In this document: positions 33,884 to 44,600 of the stretch, in pieces
Numbering within the stretch: position 1 is the first letter of the stretch
How the letters are laid out: every line of letters begins with the position of its first letter
Assembly: GCA_032718475.1 (NCBI GenBank)
Contig: JAUCBJ010009128.1
Location: forward strand, 1-61,204
DNA length: 61,204 bases
Source of the DNA: Nemertoderma westbladi
Taxonomy: Eukaryota > Xenacoelomorpha > Nemertodermatida > Nemertodermatidae
Direction of reading: 5' to 3'
Notes under the pieces: model-generated
Told to the model about the DNA's origin: nothing
What the model saw: the letters and a program-made list of their open reading frames with translations, nothing else
Database searches by the model: none
Translations under genes and position numbers: made by a program

Positions 33884-34430
33884 CTCCCCCCCCCCATGAT
33901 ATCTTCCCGGTGAGAAGATAGCATCAACCTTTAAGTGCGCTTCAATTCCGCTGGAATCCAATCTAATATTGGATGTGGGGTGGAGTTTTCTTCTCGGGGT
34001 CGGCTTTCTAGACTGACCCCCATGGGTCTGTTATCACTACCCATCCTTGGTACGTCTGCAAGCTATCTTCACACAATTTTCCTCAAATTTTCCTCACGGA
34101 CCTTTCTGTCCCTTCCTCTCCCACCAGTCCCTTTGGGACTCATCCTCCTCCATGCTCGCCCCCCCTCCCCACACTTGAATCTCGCACTTCCTCCATTTTC
34201 CCAATTCTAACACCTCCTCCCCATATTTTTCCATTTCCGTACACTCAACCCGTTCTCGTTCTCCCTCTCCGTGCCCTCCTGTCAGGCTCCCACATTCTCA
34301 TTAGAGCGGCTGCACTTGAGAAATGGGATCCGTCTAATGTCTCGTTCTCCTGTCCTAGTCAATTTGTCCCCAATCCCAGTAGCTAGTTGGAAAAAGTTAT
34401 ATATGACTATAGTACTTACATTGATTATAT

Positions 34431-35017
34431 TTGCTATTAATTAATTATTTTACGTACGTACATACTAATTGCACTTAATTAATTGCACTTAGGAGTTTGT
34501 ACTGCTTCCTTCATGTGGTGCCTTCCAGGCACACCCACACCCCTGTTCCTGAGTTCTACTTCGCTCCTCCCATCTTCGGGAACCATCTGAGTTCCTTGCC
34601 CCTATCGTCATCTTGCCTGGGCCGTTTCCTTCCTTCTTTCCTTATCCTTATCCTTATCCTTGAGGCTACTCATCCTCGCCGATACCGTCTTTCCAAGTCC
34701 CGTCGTTGGTTCTTTGGGCGCAGGTGTTATCAACTCCCAGTATCGCTTTGCAGGTGGTCCCACTGAGTGCCCCTCCTGTTTCCCTCTGGTAGCGTCCCAC
34801 AGGATCATTTTCATCGCCCGCGGCACGTGCTCCCCCAGAAAGTCCCTGAATTCGATCCTATTTTCTGGCGACCATCTATCTAGGTATCTCTGAGTATTAA
34901 TGATCGCTGTCGCTACCTCCTGATTGTGAATGGTAGTCTCCTCTTGGTGATCTCCTGGTGGGCTTCCACGTTGATACTAAAGAAACCCCACCGGAACTCC
35001 TGGGCCTTCATCCTTTG
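34431..35017. other. Internal region of the composite without a recognised gene
   Basis: Minus-strand frames continue downstream of the zinc-knuckle ORF but are interrupted (for example a Lys/Asp-rich 72-codon frame at 34,608-34,826). Contains a small (TTATCC)n repeat near 34,640. Composition is like the neighbouring ORF, so this may be its decayed 3' continuation. Confidence 0.4.
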
Positions 35018-35725
35018 TCATGTCATGACTCCGACGTCGGCCCACTCCTCGAAGATCCGGAACTTCTCCTCGTCTTCCATCCAATCGCACTGGCACTCAA
35101 AGTGGCCCCGAAACTTGCACTTTGAGCATCGGTTGTGCAACCTTGGACAAGCACCCATCTTATGGGTCGACTCGCGGTAGTAGAGAAACGCCGTTTCCTT
35201 CTGGAAACGGTACAGACAGTTCTTTTGCTGGTGGGATATTCTCCCACAGTAATCGCAACTGTGTACCAGTGTGTCCCGCCCCAAGTCGTCTTTGGCTCCG
35301 CATGGCCTCCTGGGTCTATGGAGCCGCTGGTAGGCAAAGATCTGAACGCTGTCCTCCCTACCCATGTCGATGTCCTCCTCCACCCTCGGCATTGTTTCCC
35401 CAAACACTACCCATGGTGCCGTTCCCGGTTGCTTGCCGAACCTGATTGTACTTGCTGCGAAATCCATCACCGGCTCCCCGTGCTCCCAGGCCCGCTTACC
35501 GGGTTTGTCCCAGAAGGCTCTCGCCCCGCAGGCCGTCACCAACCTTCCGCCCACCCAGTCCGTATCCGAGTGGCCGATCCTCGCTATCTGCGGCATTGCC
35601 CCGAACTCGTCCTCCTCCTCTTCCCCCGCTGGGATCGCTAAGTTAGTGGGATGGGCAGATCCGCGCGACAGCGAATCCGAGGTTAACCCCGAGGATTCGG
35701 TGTCGTCGGTTAGTAGGAATCCCAT
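35018..35725 (-). CDS. Gag-like protein with two CCHC zinc knuckles
   Basis: 235 codons. Two canonical CX2CX4HX4C knuckles: CDYCGRISHQQKNC at residues 157-170 and CSKCKFRGHFECQC at 200-213, preceded by an acidic stretch (EEEEDE, residues 35-40). Tandem CCHC knuckles are typical of retroelement Gag nucleocapsid domains that bind RNA, so a Gag-derived role is inferred. I do not recognise the N-terminal 150 residues. It runs opposite to the DUF5641 ORF in the same composite and belongs with the left, minus-oriented LTR. The start at 35,725 overlaps the plus-strand coiled-coil frame; only one may be real there. Confidence 0.6.
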   Translation of the reverse strand: MGFLLTDDTESSGLTSDSLSRGSAHPTNLAIPAGEEEEDEFGAMPQIARIGHSDTDWVGGRLVTACGARAFWDKPGKRAWEHGEPVMDFAASTIRFGKQPGTAPWVVFGETMPRVEEDIDMGREDSVQIFAYQRLHRPRRPCGAKDDLGRDTLVHSCDYCGRISHQQKNCLYRFQKETAFLYYRESTHKMGACPRLHNRCSKCKFRGHFECQCDWMEDEEKFRIFEEWADVGVMT

Positions 35726-36415
35726 CCAACGCGGGAAAATTAGTAGGACAGAGAGGCGACGGGAGTCTGTCGCAACCGAAAAGTCCGCTACATCCTCCGT
35801 GAAAGCAAGACGGGTGTTAGAGATAGATCTGGCGTGTCAATTAGATATTGTTGCGCTGGATCAAAAGGAACTAGAAAGGCAGCTGGACGAGGGGACTGCA
35901 TTACTAGAGAGGGAGAGGGAATTAACGAGAGAGTGTAAAGAGAGGGCCGAGAGGGTGGTGAGAAACTATACAGAGTGAGAGGAAAGAGAGATGAGTGAGC
36001 GCAAAGAGCGAGAGGCAAGGAAAAAGAACCAGCGTAGAGAGCGGGAGGAGTGGGCGGTGAGAGTGGAAAAGGAGCGCAAGGAGCGATAGGCTGAGAGAAT
36101 TGAGAGAGAAGCAATCGAGCTCAGAGAGCGGGAGGCGAGGGAGACGAACGAGCGTAGAGAGCGAGAGGCGAGGGAGACAGAACTAGCCAACCAAAGTATT
36201 AGAGAGGATAGAGAGAGAGAGAGGGCGGGCAAACGCTTGCGGGACAATATGCATACCCGGCTGAGGGGGTTGATGCAATTCCAAGCGAAACAAAAGCGCC
36301 GATTAGAAATGGCAAAAATGGGTTTATCGGAGAGCGAGGCTGGTTTGGGTAGTATTTATGAGGAACCAGAGGTGATGGAAACATTTGTTAATACCCCACT
36401 TACAGGTACCGGATG
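35640..36415 (+). pseudogene. Broken Glu/Arg-rich coiled-coil protein of the composite
   Basis: The plus strand encodes a long charged helix, with heptad-like ERERE and KEREARETNERREREA stretches, then LRGLMQFQAKQKRRLEMAKM and an acidic end. It is interrupted by a TGA at 35,976-35,978, a shift to the frame starting near 35,991 and a TAG near 36,087, and ends at TGA 36,413-36,415. It may be an N-terminal Gag-type oligomerisation region, but low complexity prevents assignment. Confidence 0.45.
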
Positions 36416-36463
36416 ACAGACCCAAGACTGGTATGACCGAACGGGCGGGAGGGGGGGGGGGGG

Positions 36464-36760
36464 CAATAATAATACGTTTAATGAAGTTAATATTAATAGT
36501 ACCATAATAGATAACCCTATTACTAATAAAACTTTTCTTGCAGGAAATAATATTTTACCCAGTAATAATTCGAATATTGGTGCACAAAATAATTTAAGTA
36601 ATAACATAGATAATATCGAACAAAATAATTTAAATAACATAAATAATACCGAACAAAATAATTTAAATAATTTAGACAATAATTCAAATAATAATATAAT
36701 AAATAACCCCGCAGAATTAATCAAAATAATATAATTAATAATGTAGTAAACCAAGAGGGC
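36464..36760 (+). other. Asn-rich low-complexity stretch
   Basis: AAT/AAC-rich DNA after a poly-G run, reading as Asn/Ile-rich peptide (repeats like EQNNLNNINN) on the plus strand, with stops before the DUF5641 ORF. It sits between the coiled-coil remnant and the integrase tail. It could be a linker of the original polyprotein or simple-sequence DNA. Confidence 0.35.
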
Positions 36761-36802
36761 GAGACTATTAACGGTGCAATTAATACAAATGTAGGGGGAA
36801 CA

Positions 36803-37261
36803 ATGCCCAATGAGAGCCTACAATGCCATGCAGTTGCGCCCGAGAACGACGACCCAGAATCACTGGACGTCCTCACACCAGCACACTTACTCATGGAGAT
36901 ACCAGCGACGATTGACATGCGAAGTGTGGATCCAGACGACATACATTCGCGTCAAAGTTGGAAAGTCGCCAAGGCAATAAGCGCAGAGTATTGGACAAGG
37001 TGGATCCTTCCAACACTACATAAGAGGAGTAAATGGAGGAACAGTCACAGGGAACTAAAGAAGGGTGACTTGATAATTGTCACAGGTGACACAATTATCA
37101 ATAACCAGTGGAGACTAGTTAGGGTAGTAGAAACCTACCCCGACGAGGATGGAAGGATTATATCCGTGGAAGTAAGGATCGGAGGAAAGATAGGGGCCAA
37201 AGATAGGAAGACCTACAGGAGGGCGGTAGGAAAGTGTTGCCTATTGGAAGGGTCGCCTTAG
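36803..37261 (+). CDS. BEL/Pao integrase C-terminal domain (DUF5641-like)
   Basis: 152 codons. It starts just before the LTPAHLLM motif (residues 24-31) that follows the integrase core in Pao/BEL polyproteins. Then come the SRQSWKVAK helix, YWTRWILPTLHKRSKW, LKKGDLIIV, WRLVRVVETYPDEDGRI and the closing RRAVGKCCLLE. All match the order of the DUF5641 domain, whose role in integration is not well defined. The integrase core, RT and RNase H that should precede it are missing, so this is a remnant even though the frame is intact. The ATG may be incidental. Confidence 0.8.
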   Translation: MPNESLQCHAVAPENDDPESLDVLTPAHLLMEIPATIDMRSVDPDDIHSRQSWKVAKAISAEYWTRWILPTLHKRSKWRNSHRELKKGDLIIVTGDTIINNQWRLVRVVETYPDEDGRIISVEVRIGGKIGAKDRKTYRRAVGKCCLLEGSP

Positions 37262-37479
37262 AGTTAAGTCGTCCAATATATTGGTCTGAGGGGGGTGGGA
37301 ATGAGGACGAGACGCCCTTCCCACACATAAAAACAAAAATAAAATAATAAGCAAAATAATAAAATAAGTACTTAGTACCAAGGTACGCTGTATGTAGATA
37401 GTAGATATTAGTAGGTAGTTAAAAATTATGTACGTCGGAAGGGTACAATAATGTACCAATGTACCTAATTTACAATTTA

Positions 37480-38262
37480 CGTACCGTAGAACTTGTGGGC
37501 ACTGAGGGAGCCACGTGAGGAATCAGGGGGGGGGGGGGGGGTATGTAGGCATACCATAGTAGAAGGGTACATAGTACCTTAAAACTTGTGGGCACTGAGG
37601 GCGCCACGTGAGGAATTGGGGGTGTGTTCCCATACCATAGATGAGGGGTACATAGTACCGTAAAACTTGTGGGCACTGAGGGCGCCACGTGAGGAATTGG
37701 GGGGTATGTACGCATACCGTAGCTGAGGGGTACATAGTACCGTAAAACTTGTGGGCACTGAAGGCGCCACGTGAGGAATTTGGGGGTATGTACGCATACT
37801 GTAGCTGAGGGGTACATAGTACCGTAAAACTTGTGGTCACCGAGGGCGCCACGTGAGGAATTGGGGGGTATGTACACATACTGTAGCTGAGGGGTACATA
37901 ATACCGTAAAAATTGTGGGCACTGAGGGCGCCACGTGAGGAATTGGGGGGTATGTACGCATACCGTAGCTGAGGGGTACACAGTACCGTAAAACTTGTGG
38001 GCACTGAGGGCGCCACGTGAGGAATTGGGGGGTATGTACACATACTGTAGCTGAGGGGTACATAATACCGTAAAACTTGTGGGCACTGAGGGCGCCACGT
38101 GAGGAATTGGGGGGTATGTACGCATACCGTAGCTGAGGGGTACATAGTACCGTAAAACTTGTGGGCACTGAGGGCGCCATGTGAGGAATTGAGGGGGGGG
38201 GGGGTATGTACGCGTACCGTAAACTTGTGGGCACTGAGGGCGCCACGTGAGGAATTGAGGGG
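37480..38262. repeat. 82-bp tandem repeat, about 10 copies
   Basis: Unit landmarks GTGGGCACTGAGGGCGCCAC recur at 37,588, 37,669, 37,751, 37,915, 37,997, 38,079 and 38,161, a period of 82. Each unit has CACGTG (an E-box-like palindrome), a G-run and GGTACATAGTACCG. The period is not a multiple of 3, and the long open minus-strand frames here are repeat artefacts. It lies between the DUF5641 ORF and the right LTR-like sequence. Confidence 0.9.
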
Positions 38263-39142
38263 GGATATCAGATGGCAGATAGGATAATAGCACAGGTAGG
38301 GGGGAATATAGATAGAATATAATCAGGGCAAATTGACACATAAAGGGGAATATTTGTACAAATAGAAAGAACAAGATAGGAGGAAGGCCATCACTGATTT
38401 AAACTAATTAAGACCATACTTAGTTATCTCTTACCATCCTGAGCCTTTCTAAGGCACCACCAGTTTGGTGAGAGGGGAGAATCGTGATGGCGGAGAAAGC
38501 ATGAAACGGGCGAGACCGGGAGTGACGAGTCATATCACCTCCGAGAGGGGGGGTTAAGACACGTCATGTAGACGAATGTATAATATAATATACATACTAT
38601 AGTCAAGTACAAACTTTTTCCAATTAGCTACTGGGACTGGGGACTAATTGACTAGAACAGCAGGACGAGACTTAGACGGATCCTACTGACATGGTGCACA
38701 CATGCGTGGGACCCGATAAGAGTGTGGAGAGTGACAACAAAAATGGGGGAATGGGGGGAGTATGGAGAGGAGGTGTTAGGGTGTGAGGAAGTGAAAGAAG
38801 TGCGAGATTCAAGTGCGGGGAGCGAGCATAGAGGAGGATGAGTCCCAAGGGACTGGTGAGAGAGGCAGGGACAACAAGGTCCATGAGGAAAATTTGAGGG
38901 AAATTGTGTGAGGAGTGAGGGCAATGATCTCAAACAGAAACGCCAGATACCTTGGTGCAACATAGCTCGCGATTGTACCAAGGGTGGGTAGTGATAACAG
39001 ACCCATGGGGGCCGGTCTGGAAAACCGACCCCGAGAAGAAAATTCCACCACACATCCAATATTAGATTGGATTCAGGGAAATTGAAGCGCACTTAAGGTT
39101 GATGCTATCTTCTCACCGGGAAGATAGCATGGGGGGGGGGAG

Positions 39143-39788
39143 TGTAAGCGGATTCAATTCCGTGCATTACCCACCCAAAATGGGACTAGTGGCATTTTAC
39201 CAATATAGTTGGCGATATGAGATTACCAATAATAATCTCACCTCATAACCAACTGGGGGGGAGGGGGGGGATACACGCCGTAAGCCACAGAGAGATGTGA
39301 GAGGTCAAACCACCTCAGAACGAGAAACAAGCTAGTGAGGCTAGCACCAAGGGGTAACACCAACAGGGAGTGGCGAAGTGACAATTAGTATATAAGCCAA
39401 TAGTGGGCAGGAAAGCACGTTGGGGAGGACAAGAGCGCATCCATTGGATATCAGAGGCCGCCCAGTAGTGTAGGGCTAAAACCAATATGTGTCAATGATA
39501 TAACTGATTATTAATTAGTTGATTCCCTTACTGTTGTGAGACCGGAATAGTTTTTGACCGTCGTTGTTACTGTTACTGTTTACATTGCATATTATTATAT
39601 TCAGACTGTGCTATTATCGATTGCTGTGATTATCAATACTGACAACTAACTTCGTTGTTTTTCTATCGGCCTTTGGCCAAACATATTATCCAGACGTCAG
39701 TCAGCCCAGCAGCCCAGCGACGCAACGACGCGTACAACCTACACCGGTCGGTATCCACTACTGTCAACTCAAGGTGGATACCGTCACA
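39143..39788 (+). repeat. LTR-like sequence, plus orientation
   Basis: 646 bp, starting TGTAAGCGGATTCAATTCCG directly after a polypurine tract (39,131-39,142) and ending CCGTCACA. TGT...ACA ends plus an adjacent polypurine tract downstream of an integrase-tail ORF are the layout of a 3' LTR. Confidence 0.75.
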
Positions 39789-40326
39789 CACGAGAGCAAG
39801 AAATTCGAAATATAATACTCAATTATTATACTGTACTCTAGTTGGAAGGATAGTCGTAGGTGTGTTTGATATTATTAAGTGGGCCACTATTTGCCAAGTT
39901 ACTAAGGTTTTGTTTAGCCTGGTTGCTATGGCAATGCAATATTCTAGAATGTATTATATTGTTAGCCTGTAGCTATGTTATTTTACATATGGTTCAATTC
40001 AGAAGGCCTTCTGGCATACATTGCGGTATCGGTAGTTTATCTAACCCTAATCTACTCCTAATCTGTTCCTATTCTTCCTAATTATGTTGAAGATTACTGT
40101 AATGTCAGACGTACCTCCTACAGTTTTACTTGAACTATTGAAATTTATCTACTGTACTTTATGTACAGTACTTTTGTATTTTATGCACTGTACGTTTTTT
40201 ACCTTTAGTTTTTGTTTAACTTTAAGTACTGCACTTTATTTACTGTACTTAATGTAGACCTACTGTATTTTATGTACTGTAGTATTTGCATTTTGGAATA
40301 ATTTTATGCAGTAATATTCATAGATC

Positions 40327-43274
40327 ATGGCGGCAAAGAGCACCAGGCAATCTGATAACCGAATATATGGAAACCCATGTAAGCTGCCTGAGAATCAACT
40401 GCCAACACTTGGAGATATATTGCGATTCTGCCAACTTGTGAAACGAGGCCACAAGGTCAACAGTGGATGTAAACAGGAACTGGGACTGCGGAAAATGGCT
40501 GAGATTGTAGCTACAGATTTACTTAGAGTCTATGAAAGAGCTACAATTCAAGTGATTTCATTTGAAGGAGTGGTAAAGAAGATATTGCATGAATGGCATG
40601 AGTTGCGGGTAAAGATTGAGACACTGTAGCACCTGCTCGTCCAGCTAAGCCATTCTACATAGCAGGATTTGCGGAATTCAAGGTTAATTTCCATAAACTT
40701 TTTGACATCATATCATACTGTACAAGGACCTATGTGTTGAAGAAGTAGACTTTGTGGGCGATCAGCGAAGTGAACAGTTAACTTTGAAAGTCCTCAGCAA
40801 GTCTCTGATCGGATGAGCATAAGCTCAAAGGACGGTATGCTTGAGCATGTGGACGACTTCTGTTACCTGGGATCATGGATCCGGTCGTCAGGTGAGGACC
40901 TTCGAATACGTAAGGGAAAGGCATGGGCAGCCTTGAATAGGCTTTCCAGGATTTGGAAATCACCGAGAATTAATCGGAAACTTAAGGTCCGATTATTTAG
41001 AGCAGCAGTAGTTCCAGTACTCCTCTACGGGAGTCCATGCTGGGCTCTAACTGCTGAGGACACCAAATCTCTGGATGGCACATTCACAAGAATGCTACGC
41101 CAGGTACATTGTGTCAAGTACAATGCACACATCTCCAACCAGACACTATATAACATTGGAGGTGTCTCATTAGTTCCCCCAAGCTTGACACTAGAACAAA
41201 ATCGCCTCCGCTTTGCAGGACATTGCTTTCGCCATGAGGACCAGCCAGTGCATAATCTTGTACTTTGGCAGCCTCATGGAGTGAATAAGCATGGTGGACA
41301 GCCCATGACTTTCTTGAGACGCATCTTAAAGGACACTGGCCTTGAAGATGCGGATGATCTAGCAAATGTCATGGGTGATAGGGAGTTGTGGCGGTGCAAT
41401 TTTGTTGACAAGCCGGCACAGCATTCTTAAAAATGCAGCTGCAATGCAGCATGCCGATCCTAGTAGTAGTAGTAGCGAAGTGAAAGAATAATGTATATTG
41501 GAGGGATAGATGGAATTGCAGCCATTAAAGCCAGGAAGAAGGAAAGGAGAGAATCTGACAAACAACAACAGATGACTAAGGAGAAAGAGCGTATTCAAAA
41601 GGAAGCTGGCATTGATCTTGACATGGAACCTGAAGATATTGGCCAACTGCCAGTCGAAATATCAAATTCACCTTGCAGTGATATTTATGTGCCAGAAACA
41701 TCATCCAGTGTGGTAGGATCTGTTCAAAATGGTATGAAACTGCCTACTGTATCACGTGAAGCAGACAGATATGGGGTGTCTGATAGAGTTGCTGCTGCTA
41801 TTGCTACTGCTACATTGCTGGATACTATGCCAGGATTTAATACCAAACAAGTGTTTGACCACCACAAAATTCGTCGAAGTCGTAAAAGACTGAGTATGGA
41901 TGTCATAATGGAAAACAATTGTCATTCAATATCGGGACTCTACTTCGACGGCAAAAAGGACCAAACATTGGAAAGGGATAGTAAAACGGGCCATGTGCAC
42001 GCTGTTATCCAGGACCATTTTGTGATTGTTCAAGAACCCGAAGGCAAAAAATACATTGGCCATGTCAGTCCAACATCTGGTTGTTTTAAAGACATTCTGA
42101 ATTCGATTCTTCTAAAGCTTGAAGACAAAGATATTGCATTGAATGATCTTAAGTTAGTTGGCTGCGATGGTACTAACGTCAATGTTGGCCATCTGGCTGG
42201 TATAATTCGACAACTAAAAGAGGTAGTCAAGTAGCCACTTCAGTGGTCAATTTGTCTGCTTCACCTGAATGAGTTGCCATTGCGTCACATATTCATCAAG
42301 CTGGATGGTGAAACATGAGGTCCTACAGCCTACAAAGGGGTTATTGGCAAACGTATCAACTCATTGCCTGCACTAACAACCCTTGAGAATATTGATTTTG
42401 TCCCAATTCACTCTCAGAATTTCAAACTCTTGGATGAAGATGCTATTGTTACTCTCAGCACTGATCAAAAGTATTTATATATGATCACGCAGGCAATCAT
42501 TGAAGGCAAATGCCCAGATCGTGTTGCAAATCTCGATCCAGGACGATTATCACATTCCCGATGGCTGACCACAGCTAACCGAGTCTGTCGCCTCTATGTC
42601 AGTACTCTTCAGCCAAGTAATGAACACAAGCTGCTTACATCATACATTATTAGTGCCTATTCACCGCTTTAGTTTCAAATAAAGCAGAAAAGCTGTCTCC
42701 AAGATGCTTCAAACAACTTCTTATCGCTTGTTTCCTGTACAAGACCCTTGGAGACGACATAAAGGCCATCATTGATCCTGTTATCAAACGTAATGCATAT
42801 GCTGCACATCCTGAGAATATACTATTTGCCATTATTAATGATAAGCATAGAATGATCCATGAGCTGGGTGTACGCCGCATTTTGAAAGCGCGCAGTAATT
42901 ATACCAAATATAGCATTACCCAACCGGAGTTAGTGAGGGAATTTCACACTCCATCCAACATAAACATTAATGCAACTGATTACTATGAACTGATCATTTG
43001 ATTTGACTCTTAATTGATGGTCACACCCCCTCCTGTTCTAAGAGATGTGCCGGATGTGGACTTGCATTCATTCCTTGACTGCACAAGTGGTTTGATCTTT
43101 CGCTATCCTTGCCATGCCCAAGGGGTTGAGAGGTTGATCCGAGTGGTTTCAACAGTGTCAATGAAAGTTATTGGTTCTACTGCACGTGACAATCTGATTC
43201 ATTCAAGGATGGCACGACGAGAACAGCGATCCAAATTCAACACGAAGAAGGACTTTAATTTGTGGTCTTATTGA
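40327..43274 (+). pseudogene. Broken DDE transposase-like gene, interrupted by a retroelement
   Basis: Coding pieces in order: 40,327-40,629 (N-terminal, LPTLGDILRFCQLVKRG), about 40,630-40,763 in a shifted frame (KPFYIAGFAEFKVNFHKLFD), 41,485-42,672 (in-frame stops at 42,232 and 42,316), then a shift and 42,675-43,000, then 43,014-43,274. Motifs include SREADRYGVSDRVAAAIATA, SGLYFDGKKDQTL (41,935-41,970), VGCDGTNVN (about 42,158-42,184), LSHSRWLTTANRVCRLYV and CHAQGVER (about 43,110-43,133). The spaced acidic residues (D in FDGKKD, D in GCDG, E in GVER) suggest an RNase H-fold transposase triad; this is my inference. I recall similar unnamed proteins in several invertebrate genomes but cannot name the superfamily. 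Confidence 0.6.
40764..41484 (+). mobile_element. 5'-truncated non-LTR retrotransposon, copy B, with 11-bp target duplication
   Basis: Element 40,775-41,473, flanked by AGCGAAGTGAA at 40,764-40,774 and 41,474-41,484. Encodes the C-terminus of a reverse-transcriptase polyprotein: VDDFCYLGSWI, then VPVLLYGSPCWALTAE, LRFAGHCFRHED and DRELWRCNF, stop at 41,428-41,430, and a (TAG)n tail. It is the longest of the three copies. It sits inside the transposase-like pseudogene, whose frame runs on after removal of the insert and one duplication copy, so it inserted later. Confidence 0.92.
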
Positions 43275-43745
43275 CTTTGGTATTTTGACAGAGTTGGCTG
43301 TTGCTATTACATGGTAGTACACGTCCCGGCCAACCGACCGATCGTACGTCCGCCAAGACTTCCCAATCTACAGTTACATGGCTCGCACAATAATGAACGC
43401 AGCAACATCTAACGGCGGACGTCGGTTGCGTCATTTTATAAATTTGCTATTCCCCGAATTATCAAGTGATGGCGCTCTACAAACACCGTATAGTTAGTAA
43501 ATCATTAATAATTAGTTTTATGGAAATTAAGCGATTACGGTGTGGTTAACTGGTTAGTATGGTGGCTCAGAAGGCCAAACTTAAAAATTATTTTATTTTA
43601 AAATTACAAAAAAAAACTACGAAACAAAATATTCATGTAATTCTTGTTTTTGTCATTTCTTTGCAATGGAAAAAAGGTTGACTTTTTAATTTAATAAATA
43701 TATAATATATATTTAATAATAATTTAATTTCATTGATTAATGGAA
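43275..43745. other. AT-rich spacer, no feature seen
   Basis: No coding or RNA signal between the transposase-like pseudogene and the reverse-transcriptase relic. Confidence 0.5.
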
Positions 43746-44600
43746 CAATTGGATTTAGTTAAATTAACTGTAAGCCCCCAGAAAGTGCAATAATACTCCT
43801 AGATGTCGAGTGACCCCTGGAGGCCTTGAACTGAACTGGATACCAACGCAATATCGTCAGCAATAAGTAAAACTAAAAGTTTCATAGTCCCACACCTAGA
43901 CCAGTAGAATTGCCCTTAGATAATTCTAATTCCAAGTCGTTGATGAACAACGCAAATAATAAGGGAGACATGCACTCACCCTGTCTGACCCCAATAAGGC
44001 AATCGAAGATCTCAGACACTTCACCTCTTCCAACAAACACGAGATTTCGCTTCATCATACATACTTTTAATGATATCATACAACTTGCCAGATAATCCAA
44101 GGTTACCTAATTTAATCCATAGAGCGCTGCGGTCAATTTTATCAAAAGCCTTTTGCAGGTCAATGAACCCGCAATAAATCTTGGCACCCGTAGAAGAGCC
44201 TATATACTGTTCAATAAGTGCATGCAGCACCAAAAGATGATCCGTGGTCCTGTAGCCGGCCCAAAACTCAGCTTGGGACTCAGATTTTATAGTTTGTTTA
44301 GATAGACTAGATTTTGTTTGAATTGTGTTGAGCCGATTTTGTCCCACCGCCCCTTTTGGCGCTGCACATTTTTAATTGTTTTGTTCAGATGTTTCGCATT
44401 AAAAATAAATAATTTTGGGCTCCTACAAATATTCAGCTCAACAGTTAATAAACAATGACCTGGGCACGTGTTCCTGGGTCCTACAGAGAACTGCGAAACT
44501 GTTTTTAGAATTTTACTTTGAGCTAAAAAATAATCAATAACAGATTGCCCTGGTACACCGGAAGTCCTATAGAAAGTAAACTCACCAATATTTTTGTTAA
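43746..44600 (-). pseudogene. Non-LTR retrotransposon relic (endonuclease tail plus RT palm)
   Basis: Reading the minus strand: 44,600 to about 44,430 gives the end of an AP-endonuclease-like domain (GVPGQSVIDYFLAQSK). 44,347-44,021 gives FWAGYRTTDHLLVLHALIEQ and the palm motif GFIDLQKAFDKID. 44,100-43,882, in another frame, gives GVRQGECMSPLLFALFINDL. About 43,855-43,830 gives LLIADDIALVS, the catalytic ADD box. The spacer normally found between endonuclease and RT is shortened, and at least two frameshifts plus stops are present. The motif set fits L1/CR1/RTE-type elements broadly. It is not part of copies A-C, as no shared segment is visible. Confidence 0.82.

Larger units (their letters stand above)
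33215..39788. mobile_element. Inverted-LTR composite derived from BEL/Pao-type retrotransposons
   Basis: Two ~1.2-kb arms, about 33,215-34,430 and 38,580-39,788, are inverted copies of each other (clearly alignable, with substitutions and indels). Each arm has an LTR-like outer part (TGT...ACA) and an inner untranslated part, separated by a G-rich polypurine tract. Between the arms are a minus-strand zinc-knuckle ORF, a plus-strand coiled-coil remnant, an Asn-rich stretch, a DUF5641-like integrase tail and an 82-bp tandem repeat. No RT, RNase H, protease or integrase core is visible, so it is non-autonomous. No clear target duplication is seen (GTAAT left, CACGA right). Confidence 0.75.

Noticed and set aside
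33935-34210. Plus-strand open frame in the left arm of the composite
   Set aside because: No domain. The matching inverted right arm (38,652-39,092) does not conserve the same frame, so it reads as untranslated LTR-proximal DNA.
34240-34430. Target site duplication for the inverted-LTR composite or separate TIR transposon ends
   Set aside because: No matching short direct repeats at the outer ends (GTAAT and CACGA), and polypurine tracts plus TGT...ACA ends argue for LTR origin rather than a classical TIR transposon.
37470-38374. Long minus-strand open frames (258 and 283 codons)
   Set aside because: Two overlapping frames with the same repeated peptides come from the 82-bp tandem repeat; no domain or start context.
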